Source: Jannaschia aquimarina (lineage in GTDB: Bacteria > Pseudomonadota > Alphaproteobacteria > Rhodobacterales > Rhodobacteraceae). Taken from it: DNA of 64,000 nucleotides. Positions 46,755 to 55,927 of the stretch are shown piece after piece. The position numbers and the translations under genes are program-made. Location of the stretch: the NCBI RefSeq assembly GCF_000877395.1, contig NZ_JYFE01000042.1, positions 1 through 64,000 on the forward strand, written 5' to 3'. The notes under the pieces were generated by a model, which was not told the origin of the DNA, searched no databases, and worked only from the letters and a program-made list of their open reading frames with translations. Every line of letters starts with the position of its first letter. The stretch's first letter is position 1.

Positions 46755-46955
46755 GGCCCTCTTTCGGCCTGTGCGAAATTGACCGAGGAACAGGCTCTGG
46801 GGGCGAGGATCGAGTGCACCGCGTCCGCAAGGCCTCATGCGCTTTCGATTGGACGGCAGGTACAAACCGGTAGGAAACCGGACGAGGGAATTCCACGAGG
46901 CCCGACCAGTGCAGGACGCCCCCGCCCGCAAGATACCGCCGCCGCGAAAGCAAAC

Positions 46956-46974
46956 GGGAGGGCCAGGCCCTCCC
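46956..46974 (-). terminator. Terminator of the gspE-D operon
   Basis: GGGAGGGCCAGGCCCTCCC is a near-perfect hairpin 10 bases past the gspD stop. On the minus strand it is followed by GTTTGCTTTC. Confidence 0.7.
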
Positions 46975-46983
46975 ATCAACTTC

Positions 46984-49353
46984 TCAGTTCACCATTTGCG
47001 TGTAGCAGTCCGACCGGACCTTGCCGCAGATGCCGTTCGCACGTGCTGCGGTGAAGGGACCGACAACCAGTTCGACCCGCCCCCGTTCCGTCGTGAGGCG
47101 CGGCTGAAGCCCCCCCAGGACATCGTCGTGGTCCCGGCTCAGTCTGGCCCAATGCCGCTTCGCCGCCCGTTCGCTGCCGAACATGCCGAGATAGGTCAGA
47201 TGCGTGGCGGGACCGGTCGCGGCAGGCTCGATGGGCCGGGTCTCGATGGCCGCCGGCTGGATCGCTGAACGGGTTGCCGGGGCGGCCGTATTCTCGATCG
47301 ACGTGATCTCGTCCGCAAGACTTCCGCTGCCGCCGATGCTGGGCACACCGACATTCGTGGACAGGGTCGCGTCGTCCAGCCGGATCCGCTGCATGCGATC
47401 CCGCAGCGAAGAGGTGACGCGTCGTGCATCCATCTTCGAGTTGACGATCCGCGGGGTGATCAGCACCAGAAGCTCGGTCTGCTGGTTCCGGCGGTTCTTG
47501 TTGCCGAACAGCCCGCCGACGATGGGCGCGCGGTTGAGAACCGGGATCCCCGCGGACCCGCGGGTCTTCCGGTCCTCGAACAGGCCACCCAGCGCAATGG
47601 TCTCGCCGCTATCGATGGCCACGGAGCTCGAGAAGGTGCGTTGCGAGATGATCGGGTTGCCCGTGCTGGCATCGGTGCCGGCCACCGTGCTCACCTCCTG
47701 CTCGATGTCGAGGATGACGGCGCCCGAGGAATTGATGCGCGGGGTCACCTCGAAGATCACGCCGGTGTCGCGGAACTCGACATCGGAAACAAAGATCGTC
47801 TCGTCGTCGTTCTCGTCAGCGTCGGCCGCCGTGCGAACCGAGATCGGGATCTGGTCGCCGACCGCGAGGCGTGCGGATTCGTTGTTCAGGATCATGAGAT
47901 TGGGCGAAGACACGACCTTCACGTCCGTAACCTCGTCGAGCGCATCCACCACGATCTCTGGTCCCGGGACGTTGAAGGCGGCGCTGAAGCCGGGCGGTGG
48001 CGTCGCAGAAGGCGCGCCCCCATTGCGGGATAGCGCGAACTGGTCGTTGCCGTCCTCGAAGAAATACTGCGTCCCGTAGCGCAACTCGTCGGTCAGCGAG
48101 ACCTCGACGATGGTGGCCTCGACCAGAACCTGGCGGGGCGGAACGTCAAGGCGGTGCAGCATGCCGAGGATGCGCTGGTATTCGCTGTGGGTGGCATGGA
48201 CGAGCAGCGTATTTGTGCCCTCGCTCGCGACGATGCGGGTCGCATTCGGGTCGGCGACGAGCCCGGCTTCCACCATCAGATCCTCTTCGGAGGCGGCGTT
48301 GACGACATCGGCCTCGACTCCCGCGCCCAGGATTGACGCCAAGGTCGGCGCGATGTCGGAGGCACGTGCGTATTTCATGTCGTAGGAATAGACCTGCGCG
48401 TCATTGGCCCCTTCACGCGTCAGGCGCTGGATCCAGGTCGAGACGTTCTTGAGCGCCGACGGCGTCTTGGCGACGGCGAGGATCGAGTTGTTCTCCGGGA
48501 TCGTCTCGAACACGACGAGGGGCTCGAACCCGGCTTCGGTTTCGACGATCAGGTTGAGGCCCTCGACGATGGATTGCGCAGAGCGGCCCCGGATTGGGAA
48601 GATGCCGACCGACTTGTTCGCCAGCCAATCGACGTCGAAGCTCTGGATGACGTCCTGCCAGGCGCGCTGGTCGCCCGACGTTCCGGCCAGGACCACGATG
48701 TTCCGCTGGGCGTCGATGCCCACGATCCCGCTGCCTGCGAAGGGCTGGAGGATGGTCGCCATCTCCTGGGCACCGATGTTCCGCAGGGGAATGACCCGCA
48801 GCGAGTAGCCGATGGGCACGTCCCGACCGACCGAGGCGCCGATGGACAGATCGGACGACAGCGGAACGATGGCGAAGGTGTCGCCACGCCGCACGAGGGC
48901 CGCGTTGTTCTGCTTGAGCGCCAGTTCGAAGACTTCGATCGCGGTGGTCCGGCTGATCGGCTCGGTCGAGCGGATATTGACCGTGCCCTGCACCGCGGGG
49001 TCGAGCACGTAGTTGATGTTGAGCAATTCGCCCAGGATGGCGGCGGCGGCATCCGAGATCGAGACGTCCACGAGGTTCAGTGATACGGTGCGCTGCCCGG
49101 AACTGTCACGCATGTCGCTGCTGCGGAAGAGCGGCTGGCGGCCCGGGTAGATCGTCCCATTGCCAGCTTCGACCATGCGGCCGCTGACGACGCGACCCTC
49201 GGACCGGCGCGATGACTGCCCATCCCCGCCGCCGAGAATGGTCTTTGCGCGCCAACTCTCCAAACCGTCGCGCGATGGGTCATCCCGCTGCACGAGAGCG
49301 TTGCAGCCAGAGAGAAGCGCAATAAGGGCGGCGCCTGCGATCAACTTATTCAT
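46984..49353 (-). CDS. gspD: Type II secretion secretin GspD, lipoprotein with SPOR domain
   Basis: A 789-aa outer-membrane channel. The N terminus is a lipoprotein signal (LIALLSGCN). N0-N3 domains follow (about 75-400; VSISDAAAAILGELLNINYV, then VLVEATIVEVSLTDELRYG), and then the secretin core (about 450-640, with VVSSPNLMILNNESARLAVG and the VPVL-like GIPVLNRAPIVGGLFG). The last about 75 residues are a SPOR-like domain (YLGMFGSERAAKRHWARL ... VELVVGPFTAARANG), not part of standard GspD. GAGG lies 6 bases before ATG 49353. Confidence 0.95.
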   Translation of the reverse strand: MNKLIAGAALIALLSGCNALVQRDDPSRDGLESWRAKTILGGGDGQSSRRSEGRVVSGRMVEAGNGTIYPGRQPLFRSSDMRDSSGQRTVSLNLVDVSISDAAAAILGELLNINYVLDPAVQGTVNIRSTEPISRTTAIEVFELALKQNNAALVRRGDTFAIVPLSSDLSIGASVGRDVPIGYSLRVIPLRNIGAQEMATILQPFAGSGIVGIDAQRNIVVLAGTSGDQRAWQDVIQSFDVDWLANKSVGIFPIRGRSAQSIVEGLNLIVETEAGFEPLVVFETIPENNSILAVAKTPSALKNVSTWIQRLTREGANDAQVYSYDMKYARASDIAPTLASILGAGVEADVVNAASEEDLMVEAGLVADPNATRIVASEGTNTLLVHATHSEYQRILGMLHRLDVPPRQVLVEATIVEVSLTDELRYGTQYFFEDGNDQFALSRNGGAPSATPPPGFSAAFNVPGPEIVVDALDEVTDVKVVSSPNLMILNNESARLAVGDQIPISVRTAADADENDDETIFVSDVEFRDTGVIFEVTPRINSSGAVILDIEQEVSTVAGTDASTGNPIISQRTFSSSVAIDSGETIALGGLFEDRKTRGSAGIPVLNRAPIVGGLFGNKNRRNQQTELLVLITPRIVNSKMDARRVTSSLRDRMQRIRLDDATLSTNVGVPSIGGSGSLADEITSIENTAAPATRSAIQPAAIETRPIEPAATGPATHLTYLGMFGSERAAKRHWARLSRDHDDVLGGLQPRLTTERGRVELVVGPFTAARANGICGKVRSDCYTQMVN

Positions 49354-49440
49354 ATCCTGCCTCAACGAATGCCGACCGACTTCTTTTGTTCGATCGTTCG
49401 AAACAGTCGCTATCAGCAGGCGGGGATCGTCCCTAGAAAT

Positions 49441-50076
49441 TCACGACAGAAGAAACGGAGTGACCGCGCAGAGATGTGCCCCGAAAGCCACGGCGATCGG
49501 GCGCGATGCAGTGTTCGACCCGTGCAGGGAAAGCCACAACCAATGCAGCAGACCGGTCCCCGAGGCGAGGGCCAAGACCCAAGATATTGCGTCCGCCCCG
49601 ACTGCGGCCCCAATACCGGCCATGAGCACGACATCGCCGGTCCCCAGACCTTCAATGCCGCGAACGGCTCTGAAAAGCGTCTGCAAGAGCCAGAGCGCGC
49701 CGCCGCCTAAAAATGCGCCAATCACAGATGGGGCGAGATCGGCCGCGAATAGGGCGGAAATAAGACTGATAAAAAGGACCGGAACCGTCCATTCCATAGG
49801 CAGCCAATGCCATTTCAAGTCGATCACCGCGAGAATCAGAAGCAGGACGAGAAGCGCGGCCTGAAGAGCCCCATGACCGCCCGACAGGTGGCCAGCCATG
49901 GCGATCGCAGACAGTCCGCCTGCAATCAGGCCGAGATGAGCCGGGCCCTGCCACCTGACCATGGCCGGTCGACCGCCGAAGAAGCAGGTCACAGCGCGAA
50001 CGGCGATCCGGGTCGGCCCCAGCCAGAATGCCACCGCGACGACAGCGAGCGCGATCAATGTCTGCGCGGCGTCCAA
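49441..50076 (-). CDS. gspO: Prepilin peptidase GspO (A24 type)
   Basis: A 211-aa aspartic membrane protease with about seven helices. The catalytic Asps lie in LAVIDLKWHWLP and GLGTGDVVLMAGIGA. The N-terminal methyltransferase domain of classical PilD/GspO is missing. It should cleave the leader peptides of GspG, H, I, J and K after the Gly before the hydrophobic helix. It lies between gspK and gspD. Confidence 0.88.
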   Translation of the reverse strand: MDAAQTLIALAVVAVAFWLGPTRIAVRAVTCFFGGRPAMVRWQGPAHLGLIAGGLSAIAMAGHLSGGHGALQAALLVLLLILAVIDLKWHWLPMEWTVPVLFISLISALFAADLAPSVIGAFLGGGALWLLQTLFRAVRGIEGLGTGDVVLMAGIGAAVGADAISWVLALASGTGLLHWLWLSLHGSNTASRPIAVAFGAHLCAVTPFLLS

Positions 50077-50907
50077 TCAAAGCTCCTTCTCGACGGAGAG
50101 GATCTCGTAGCGCATTCGACCACTGCGGAACCCGAGGCCGCGCGCGACGACCAGCGCCCGAATGCGTGCCGTCGCACCCGTGTCCAACCGGGCTTCGGCC
50201 TCGATCGTGTAGGCGGGACCGGCCCGTTCAACGAGCCAGGCGGCGGCACTGCCGAGCCGCGGCAACGGACGCCCACTCTCGCGACGGGCCACGATATCCG
50301 CCGCCGCTGCCGGACCGAGGCCCGGAACGGCCTCCAGAACCGGGAGCGGCGCGGTCGCGGGATTGATCTGAGCGTCGAAGCCATAGGTCGTCAGGTAGCG
50401 GGCGCCGATATCCGCGGTTCGGCTGTCCAGACCGGCTGCCCGCAGGATCTGCCGAACATCCGCACCGGGCGCCGCATCCGCCGCCAGGGCCTGGGCGACG
50501 TTGACGGCATCGAAGGCATCCATCCCCTCGACCTCGCCGATCCGGTTCAGGATCGGGGCAATCAACTCGGACGGCGCATGACTTATATCGACCTTCCCCC
50601 CCTCGTCCCGGATCCGGTAGGTCACGATCCCTTCGGCCATGCGCAGGGTCGCCATGGTTCCGTCGCGGGGCGTCCGAGGCTGATCCGCACCGACGCGGCC
50701 GAGATCGGCCAAGGCGACGTTCAGCCCGGCTCGCGCAAGTTCCGCCGCCCGGAGCGTGTTGACCTCGGCCCGCGCCACCAGCGCCTGCTCGCGCGCGCCG
50801 GACAGATAGGCCGCGACCGAGAGGGAAAGCGCGATCCCGATCCAGAGCACCGTGATCATGACATAGCCACGGGTCGCGGATGTGCGGCGTGTCAACGAAG
50901 GCCGCAT
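50077..50907 (-). CDS. gspK: Type II secretion minor pseudopilin GspK
   Basis: A 276-aa large minor pseudopilin. The prepilin leader ends before GYVMITVLWIGIALSLSVAA. The globular part carries the GspK pattern ELARAGLNVALADL and helix-hairpin-helix-like VLEAVPGLGPAAAADIVARR. GGAGG lies ahead of ATG 50907. It should cap the pseudopilus tip with GspI and GspJ. The start overlaps the end of gspJ by 16 bases. Confidence 0.88.
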   Translation of the reverse strand: MRPSLTRRTSATRGYVMITVLWIGIALSLSVAAYLSGAREQALVARAEVNTLRAAELARAGLNVALADLGRVGADQPRTPRDGTMATLRMAEGIVTYRIRDEGGKVDISHAPSELIAPILNRIGEVEGMDAFDAVNVAQALAADAAPGADVRQILRAAGLDSRTADIGARYLTTYGFDAQINPATAPLPVLEAVPGLGPAAAADIVARRESGRPLPRLGSAAAWLVERAGPAYTIEAEARLDTGATARIRALVVARGLGFRSGRMRYEILSVEKEL

Positions 50908-51539
50908 GTCGTATCCTCCAACGCTGCGAGGCCGCCGGCAGCGAGGCATTCGCCACTGACCGTGGGGTGGATCGCGGCGGTCAGACGACGCGTGTCCCCG
51001 ACCTCGACGGCGATCGCTGCCGGGAGGTCGTCCCCCGTCTCGTAGACCCAGACCGGATCGGGGTTTCCCGGCCTGTCGTGGAGGTACAGCAACCTGATGG
51101 GGCGCGAACTTCGGACGAGTTCTGACACCTGGCCGGCCTCCGGCACGACCCGAACGTCGCGGCGACCGGGATAGCGTGCCGCCACGAGGGCGAAGGCGTC
51201 CGCGCCACGACGCTCCACACGCAACTCCGCCACATAGCGGGAGCCACCTTCGACGACCATACGGGCCGTCGTCGCCGTCCCGATCAGGCGTCCTTGTGCC
51301 CCCTGCGCCCCACTGGTGCTGAGCCCCGCCGCCCAGGCAGAGACGGCGCGGCGCGTGGCGAGCCAATCGGCCGGACCTGTCTGCTGCGCCAGATCGCGCC
51401 GCTCGGCCGCTTGCCGCAATCCCCACGTGGCGCCGGTCAGAAGGGCGAGCGTCATCGCAGCGACCGCGAGCGCGACAAGCGCCTCTGCCAGAGCGAAGCC
51501 GCGCGCGGGGCCGCGGCGGCGAACCGGGCGCCGTCTCAT
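50892..51539 (-). CDS. gspJ: Type II secretion minor pseudopilin GspJ
   Basis: A 215-aa minor pseudopilin with the prepilin site RG/FALAEALVALAVAAMTLA, where Ala replaces the usual Thr, and Glu at +5. The C-terminal domain has the size of GspJ. The identity rests on size and order. It overlaps gspI by 4 bases. Confidence 0.8.
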   Translation of the reverse strand: MRRRPVRRRGPARGFALAEALVALAVAAMTLALLTGATWGLRQAAERRDLAQQTGPADWLATRRAVSAWAAGLSTSGAQGAQGRLIGTATTARMVVEGGSRYVAELRVERRGADAFALVAARYPGRRDVRVVPEAGQVSELVRSSRPIRLLYLHDRPGNPDPVWVYETGDDLPAAIAVEVGDTRRLTAAIHPTVSGECLAAGGLAALEDTTCGLR

Positions 51540-51928
51540 ATCGGCGCCTCGGCGTAGCGGATGGCGCGCAATGTTACCGGCGGACCGCCCGGCACGGCAA
51601 CGGAGACGGAAACGAACAGCAATTCACCGTCGCGGACCGGGCCAAGCTGCATGTCGACCGCCGGAATCGTGCCGATGACAAGATCCCAATCGTGACCGTC
51701 CAGACGGTCGTTCAGGCGCGTGCCCGGCCGCAACGGGATATCAACCCCCACCCTGTCCAGGACGGTTGCCGCAACGAGCATCCGCCCGGCCTGTGTCTCG
51801 GCGCGCCGCTCCAGCAATCCTCCGGTGGACAGCGCGGCGTAGAAGCCATTGAGAACGATCGCCGCGATAGCAAGTGCCACCAGCGACTCGATAAGCGTGA
51901 AACCTCTCTGGCTCTTGCTGCGCTTCAT
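51536..51928 (-). CDS. gspI: Type II secretion minor pseudopilin GspI
   Basis: A 130-aa protein with the canonical prepilin leader QRG/FTLIESLVALAIAAIVLNG and the family's short globular domain. It overlaps gspH and gspJ by 4 bases each. Confidence 0.85.
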   Translation of the reverse strand: MKRSKSQRGFTLIESLVALAIAAIVLNGFYAALSTGGLLERRAETQAGRMLVAATVLDRVGVDIPLRPGTRLNDRLDGHDWDLVIGTIPAVDMQLGPVRDGELLFVSVSVAVPGGPPVTLRAIRYAEAPI

Positions 51929-52341
51929 TTCGTTTCCACACGACCGGTCAGCCAGTCGAGCGTGACCACCCGGCTCGCTTCGCCCCGCCTCACGGTCAGT
52001 GTCAGGCCGTCCGATGCGCCCGACGGACGGATCACCGTACCGCCGCGCAGGGCGTCGATCCGGGTGCCGTTTCCCGGGCTGTGCCTTGCCGGACCGGCAA
52101 CAAGTGCGCCGTCGACGAATGCGACCTCGACCGCGCGGCCACTCTCCAGGGCGCGAAGCCGGGCCTGCTGGAGAAACAGCGCGACCTGCGCGGCTTCGGC
52201 CTCGACCCGGGACCGGTCACCGCCCCCGAAGGTCAGGAGCGCGATGGTCCCGACAAACATGACGACCGCCACCGCGACGAGGACCTCGACGGTCGCGAAG
52301 CCGCGGGTGGTGCGGCGTCTAGCCTTCGATGTCCGCAGCAT
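51925..52341 (-). CDS. gspH: Type II secretion minor pseudopilin GspH
   Basis: A 138-aa protein with prepilin site TRG/FATVEVLVAVAVVMFVGT and the GspH-like EAAQVALFLQQARLRALESG. ATG 52341 has GGCGGAA upstream; longer frames are shadows of gspG. It overlaps gspG by 23 bases. Confidence 0.82.
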   Translation of the reverse strand: MLRTSKARRRTTRGFATVEVLVAVAVVMFVGTIALLTFGGGDRSRVEAEAAQVALFLQQARLRALESGRAVEVAFVDGALVAGPARHSPGNGTRIDALRGGTVIRPSGASDGLTLTVRRGEASRVVTLDWLTGRVETK

Positions 52342-52771
52342 CGCCGGTTCCGCCGGGTTGCCCATCCGATCCGAGGGAGACGAGGCGGGGCCTGCCCTGC
52401 TCCAGCCTGTACTGGAACGTCCCGCCCCACGCATCGACAGGCATCTTGCCGTCCCGCAGATACGGGCCGTTCCAGCCGGGGGTCGCGCCGGGATCTGAAA
52501 CCAATGCGCCAAGCCCGGTGCCTGCTGGAGGCAATCGACCCGTGTCGATCTGGTAGATGTCGATGGCCGCCCGGATCTGGGCGATCTGCGCCTCGGTCGT
52601 CTTGACCCGTGACGATTGCAGTTGCCGCATCGCGGCGGGTCCGATCAGGCCCACGAGTAGCCCGACGATCGCAACCGCGACGAGCATCTCGACCAGCGAG
52701 AACCCGCGAGCGCCGCGGCGACGTCTAGAGCGCGATCGAGTTGACCGCGACGATGGCAGAAAAGAGCGCAT
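52319..52771 (-). CDS. gspG: Type II secretion major pseudopilin GspG
   Basis: A 150-aa major pseudopilin. After an Arg/Ser-rich leader comes RG/FSLVEMLVAVAIVGLLVGL. The GspG domain follows: IRAAIDIYQIDTGRLPPAG, GLGALVSDPGATPGWNGPYL, and DAWGGTFQYRL near the calcium site. ATG 52771 has GGAG upstream and lies inside the end of gspF (47 bases of overlap); a TTG at 52789 is the alternative. Confidence 0.92.
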   Translation of the reverse strand: MRSFLPSSRSTRSRSRRRRGARGFSLVEMLVAVAIVGLLVGLIGPAAMRQLQSSRVKTTEAQIAQIRAAIDIYQIDTGRLPPAGTGLGALVSDPGATPGWNGPYLRDGKMPVDAWGGTFQYRLEQGRPRLVSLGSDGQPGGTGDAADIEG

Positions 52772-53951
52772 AAAGGCTGACTCCGACAATGAGGCCGACC
52801 CCGACGATCAGGGCCGGCTGAAACAGGGCGAGAAAACGTTCGAGGCCGCGATCCGACGCCTCGCGCATTTCGGCAGCGGCGCGGCCGAGCATTCCGGCAA
52901 GGTCGCCGGTCTCCTCTCCGATCCGGATCATCTCGACGGCGCTAGGCGCGAGCGCGGTCATATCGCGAAGCGAGGCCGAAAGGGCTGCGCCGCCCTCGAC
53001 CTCGCGCCGTGCCGCCTCGAGTGCGCTGCGCACAGGGCCGTCCGGGAGGCCCTCGGTCACAGTCCGCAGAGCTTCGGAAAGGGTGACCTCGCGGGTCAGA
53101 AGCGCACCGAGGACGTGAAGCGTGATGGTCACCTGCCCCCGCCCGACGACATCGCGGAGCAGCGGCAGTCGGGCAGTCGCACGGCGCAGGAGCGCACCGG
53201 CCTGGCCCTTTCCGTGGAGCCACATGAAGACGCCAAGCATGGCGGCCACGCCGAACAGCAAGAGACGCCAGAGGCCGCTGACCATGGCGGACAACGCGAA
53301 GATCAGCCGACCCAGCGGCGGGATCGCGTCCATCCGGTCCTCGATCAACGGCCGGAACTGGGGGATGATCGCGACCATGATCACGCCGACGGCGATCATT
53401 GCGACGACAAGCAGGAGCGATGGATAGAGCAGTCCGGTGACGACCTTCCTGCGAAGCGCAAGCCTCTGCGTCAGCAATGACCCCGCGGTCGTCAGCGCGC
53501 CGGGCAGGTCGCCAGACGCCTCTGCCCCCCGAACCAGCGCGAGCGTCGCAGGGTCGTCGATCTTCGCGTGATCGCGCAGCCCATCGAGCAACGTGCCGCC
53601 TTCACGCATATGCGTCCGCAGTCCGACGGCAGCCTTCTGGATCGGGCCACTGCGTCCCTCGGACATGATCGTGAGCGCCCGGTCGAGGTCGATGCGGCTG
53701 TCGGTCAGTTTTCCCAGTCGGGTGACGAAATCCGCGCGCGCGCGCGCAGACATCGCAGTTCTGCGGCCCCACGGCGTGCGCCGGGTCGTCCGCGTCGTCG
53801 CCTGGGGGTTGGCGATCAGGTCCACCGGCAACAGCCCATCGGCGCGCAGACGGCGGAGGGCATCGACCTCGTCTACGGCGGCTACCGTCCCGTCCCGGCG
53901 CCTCCCCTCGGCATCGCGGGCCTTGTAGCGAAAGGCGGAAAGGTCGCTCAT
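52725..53951 (-). CDS. gspF: Type II secretion inner-membrane platform GspF
   Basis: A 408-aa platform protein with two homologous cytoplasmic domains, each with three membrane helices. Marks are FRYKARDAEGRRRDGTV at the N terminus, LVRGAEASGDLPGALTTAGS and IRIGEETGDLAGMLGRAA, with a helix YPSLLLVVAMIAVGVIMVAI. It starts 3 bases after gspE and overlaps gspG. Confidence 0.95.
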   Translation of the reverse strand: MSDLSAFRYKARDAEGRRRDGTVAAVDEVDALRRLRADGLLPVDLIANPQATTRTTRRTPWGRRTAMSARARADFVTRLGKLTDSRIDLDRALTIMSEGRSGPIQKAAVGLRTHMREGGTLLDGLRDHAKIDDPATLALVRGAEASGDLPGALTTAGSLLTQRLALRRKVVTGLLYPSLLLVVAMIAVGVIMVAIIPQFRPLIEDRMDAIPPLGRLIFALSAMVSGLWRLLLFGVAAMLGVFMWLHGKGQAGALLRRATARLPLLRDVVGRGQVTITLHVLGALLTREVTLSEALRTVTEGLPDGPVRSALEAARREVEGGAALSASLRDMTALAPSAVEMIRIGEETGDLAGMLGRAAAEMREASDRGLERFLALFQPALIVGVGLIVGVSLYALFSAIVAVNSIAL

Positions 53952-53954
53952 CCG

Positions 53955-55637
53955 TCAGATCCAGAACCGGCCGGCGCCCAGGACGCGGACCAGTTCCTCC
54001 AGGGTCGTGCGACCGCTTGCGAGCAGCGCAAGACCCTCGAGCCCGAGCGTCCGACCGCCCTGGACGCCTGCCCCGTCTTCGGTCGCCACCTCGAACAGCG
54101 CCGCACGGCCTGCATATCCCGTCCGATTGCAGCGAGGGCAGCCGGTAGGCAGGCGGGGCGACCATCTTTCGACAGGACCGAGCGACGGATCGACCGCCGC
54201 GAACTTGGCGAGCAACGTGCGGAGCCGGGGCCGCCGGGCAAGATCGACAGGCGCGGCACAATCGCAGAGAGTCCGAACGAGCCGTTGAGCACCCACGACA
54301 CGCAGAACGGAGGTCAGCAGGTAGTCCGGCACGCCCATATCGGTCAGCCGCATCACCGCTTCGGTTGCGCGATTGGTATGCAGCGTCGACAGGACGAGAT
54401 GTCCGGTCAGTGCCGCACGAACCGCCAGCTCGGCCGTCTCGGCGTCCCGGATTTCACCGACCATGATGACGTCGGGGTCATGGCGCAGGACCGTGCGCAG
54501 GGCAGCCGCGAAGGTCCAGCCGAGCTCCGCCTTCACTTCGATCTGCACGAGACCGGCGGTCTGGATCTCGACCGGGTTCTCGATCGTCACGATCTTCCGG
54601 CCGATCTCGTTCAATTCGGCCAGGGCGGCGTGCAGGGTCGTCGTCTTGCCGCTGCCGGTCGGGCCGGTCATCAGGATCAGGCCATTGGGCTGGCGGAGGG
54701 CCTGTCTCAAGCGAGCGGCGACGGCGCCGGGCAAGTGCAGCCCGCCGAGGCTGGCGCGCTTCTGCGCATTGTCCAGCAGGCGAAGCACGAGTGTTTCGCC
54801 CAGCACGGTCGGCGCGCTGGCGACACGGATATCGATCCGTCGGCCCGCGATTTGCTGGCGGATGCGACCGTCCTGCGGCAGGCGCCGTTCCGAGATGTCC
54901 ATCCCCGCGAGAATCTTTAGACGCGAGACGACGCCTTCATAGAGATGCCTCTCCATCGCGGCCGTCTCGGACAGGATGCCATCGAGCCGCAGGCGAATGC
55001 GCGGGCCGCCTTCGAGCATTTCGAGATGGATGTCCGTCGCTCCCGCTTCGACAGCCTGCGCGAAGAGCCGGTCCAGGTACCTTACGGTTGGCGCGTTGTT
55101 CGCCAGTTCCGTCAGCCGATCCGCGTCGAGGTCGCCGTCGGACAGGGCGATCGACAGGACTTCTTCGGGCGCGGCCTCCTCCGCCGAGGCGCTTCGGTCG
55201 AGCGCCGTCTCGATGTCGCGGTCCGTCGCCACGGCGTAGCGGATACCCGGCCCGTAGATCATCGCGAGAGCCTGCCTCACGCGGCGCGCCAGAGGGTTCG
55301 CAATGGCAATGAGCGGGGCCGCGCCATCGGCAGCCGCTTCGAGCAGTGCGATCCCGTTGCGCCGCATATATTCCGAGGACAACCGATCATCTTTCGGCAG
55401 CCGTACGGGGAAGTCGTCGAGGGCAAGCAGCGGCAGGTCATGATCCTGCGCCATGATGCCCGCCCAGTCTGTCTGGGAGACGAGCCCGAGCCGATCCAGA
55501 ACAAGGCGTACGGGCTGGCCGCTGGAGGAACTGAGATGCCTGACTTTCGCCACATCCGCTGGCGTCAGACGGCCTTCCGCCAGCAGACGTTGAGGGATCT
55601 CGACATCCTCAAGATGGACCGTGACGACTCGACTCAT
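53955..55637 (-). CDS. gspE: Type II secretion ATPase GspE
   Basis: A 560-aa ATPase that powers pseudopilus assembly. N-terminal N1/N2 domains (about 1-180) lead to NAPTVRYLDRLFAQAVEAGA. Walker A is MTGPTGSGKTTTLHAAL, the Asp box is IVTIENPVEIQTAG, Walker B is VIMVGEIRDAETAELAVRAA, and the His box is ALTGHLVLSTLHTNRA. A Cys cluster (LCDCAAPV ... GCPRCNRTGYAGR) binds zinc. ATG 55637 starts the N1 domain; the longer frame is unconserved. First gene of the minus operon. Confidence 0.96.
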   Translation of the reverse strand: MSRVVTVHLEDVEIPQRLLAEGRLTPADVAKVRHLSSSSGQPVRLVLDRLGLVSQTDWAGIMAQDHDLPLLALDDFPVRLPKDDRLSSEYMRRNGIALLEAAADGAAPLIAIANPLARRVRQALAMIYGPGIRYAVATDRDIETALDRSASAEEAAPEEVLSIALSDGDLDADRLTELANNAPTVRYLDRLFAQAVEAGATDIHLEMLEGGPRIRLRLDGILSETAAMERHLYEGVVSRLKILAGMDISERRLPQDGRIRQQIAGRRIDIRVASAPTVLGETLVLRLLDNAQKRASLGGLHLPGAVAARLRQALRQPNGLILMTGPTGSGKTTTLHAALAELNEIGRKIVTIENPVEIQTAGLVQIEVKAELGWTFAAALRTVLRHDPDVIMVGEIRDAETAELAVRAALTGHLVLSTLHTNRATEAVMRLTDMGVPDYLLTSVLRVVGAQRLVRTLCDCAAPVDLARRPRLRTLLAKFAAVDPSLGPVERWSPRLPTGCPRCNRTGYAGRAALFEVATEDGAGVQGGRTLGLEGLALLASGRTTLEELVRVLGAGRFWI

Positions 55638-55826
55638 CCCGTCAGACCAAAGCCGACTTGGAAACGTCGCGCCGCTCAATCGCCCGATTCGCCGCTGATG
55701 CCGCCAAGTCAGCCGAGAGGGCGGGCAACGCATTACGACCGATACGGTATCCAATAGTCAGCATCGCCGGGGATTGCCTTGGATGACGGGAAAGCAGGAG
55801 CGGTTAGACCCCGCGATTCTGGTTAA

Positions 55827-55842
55827 AATTTGACGTCAAATT
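55827..55842. promoter_or_regulatory. Perfect 16-bp palindrome AATTTGACGTCAAATT
   Basis: A perfect palindrome of low GC in the 290-bp divergent region between gspE (minus) and the DUF1800 gene (plus). Its position suggests an operator that controls both halves of the secretion system. The regulator is unknown. Confidence 0.6.
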
Positions 55843-55927
55843 CGCGCACATCTTTCGCCGCCTCCCTGCCACAAGTTTGGGACAAAAACGCCTCATCGAG
55901 ACATTGATTGCGTCCCGGGAGAGATGG

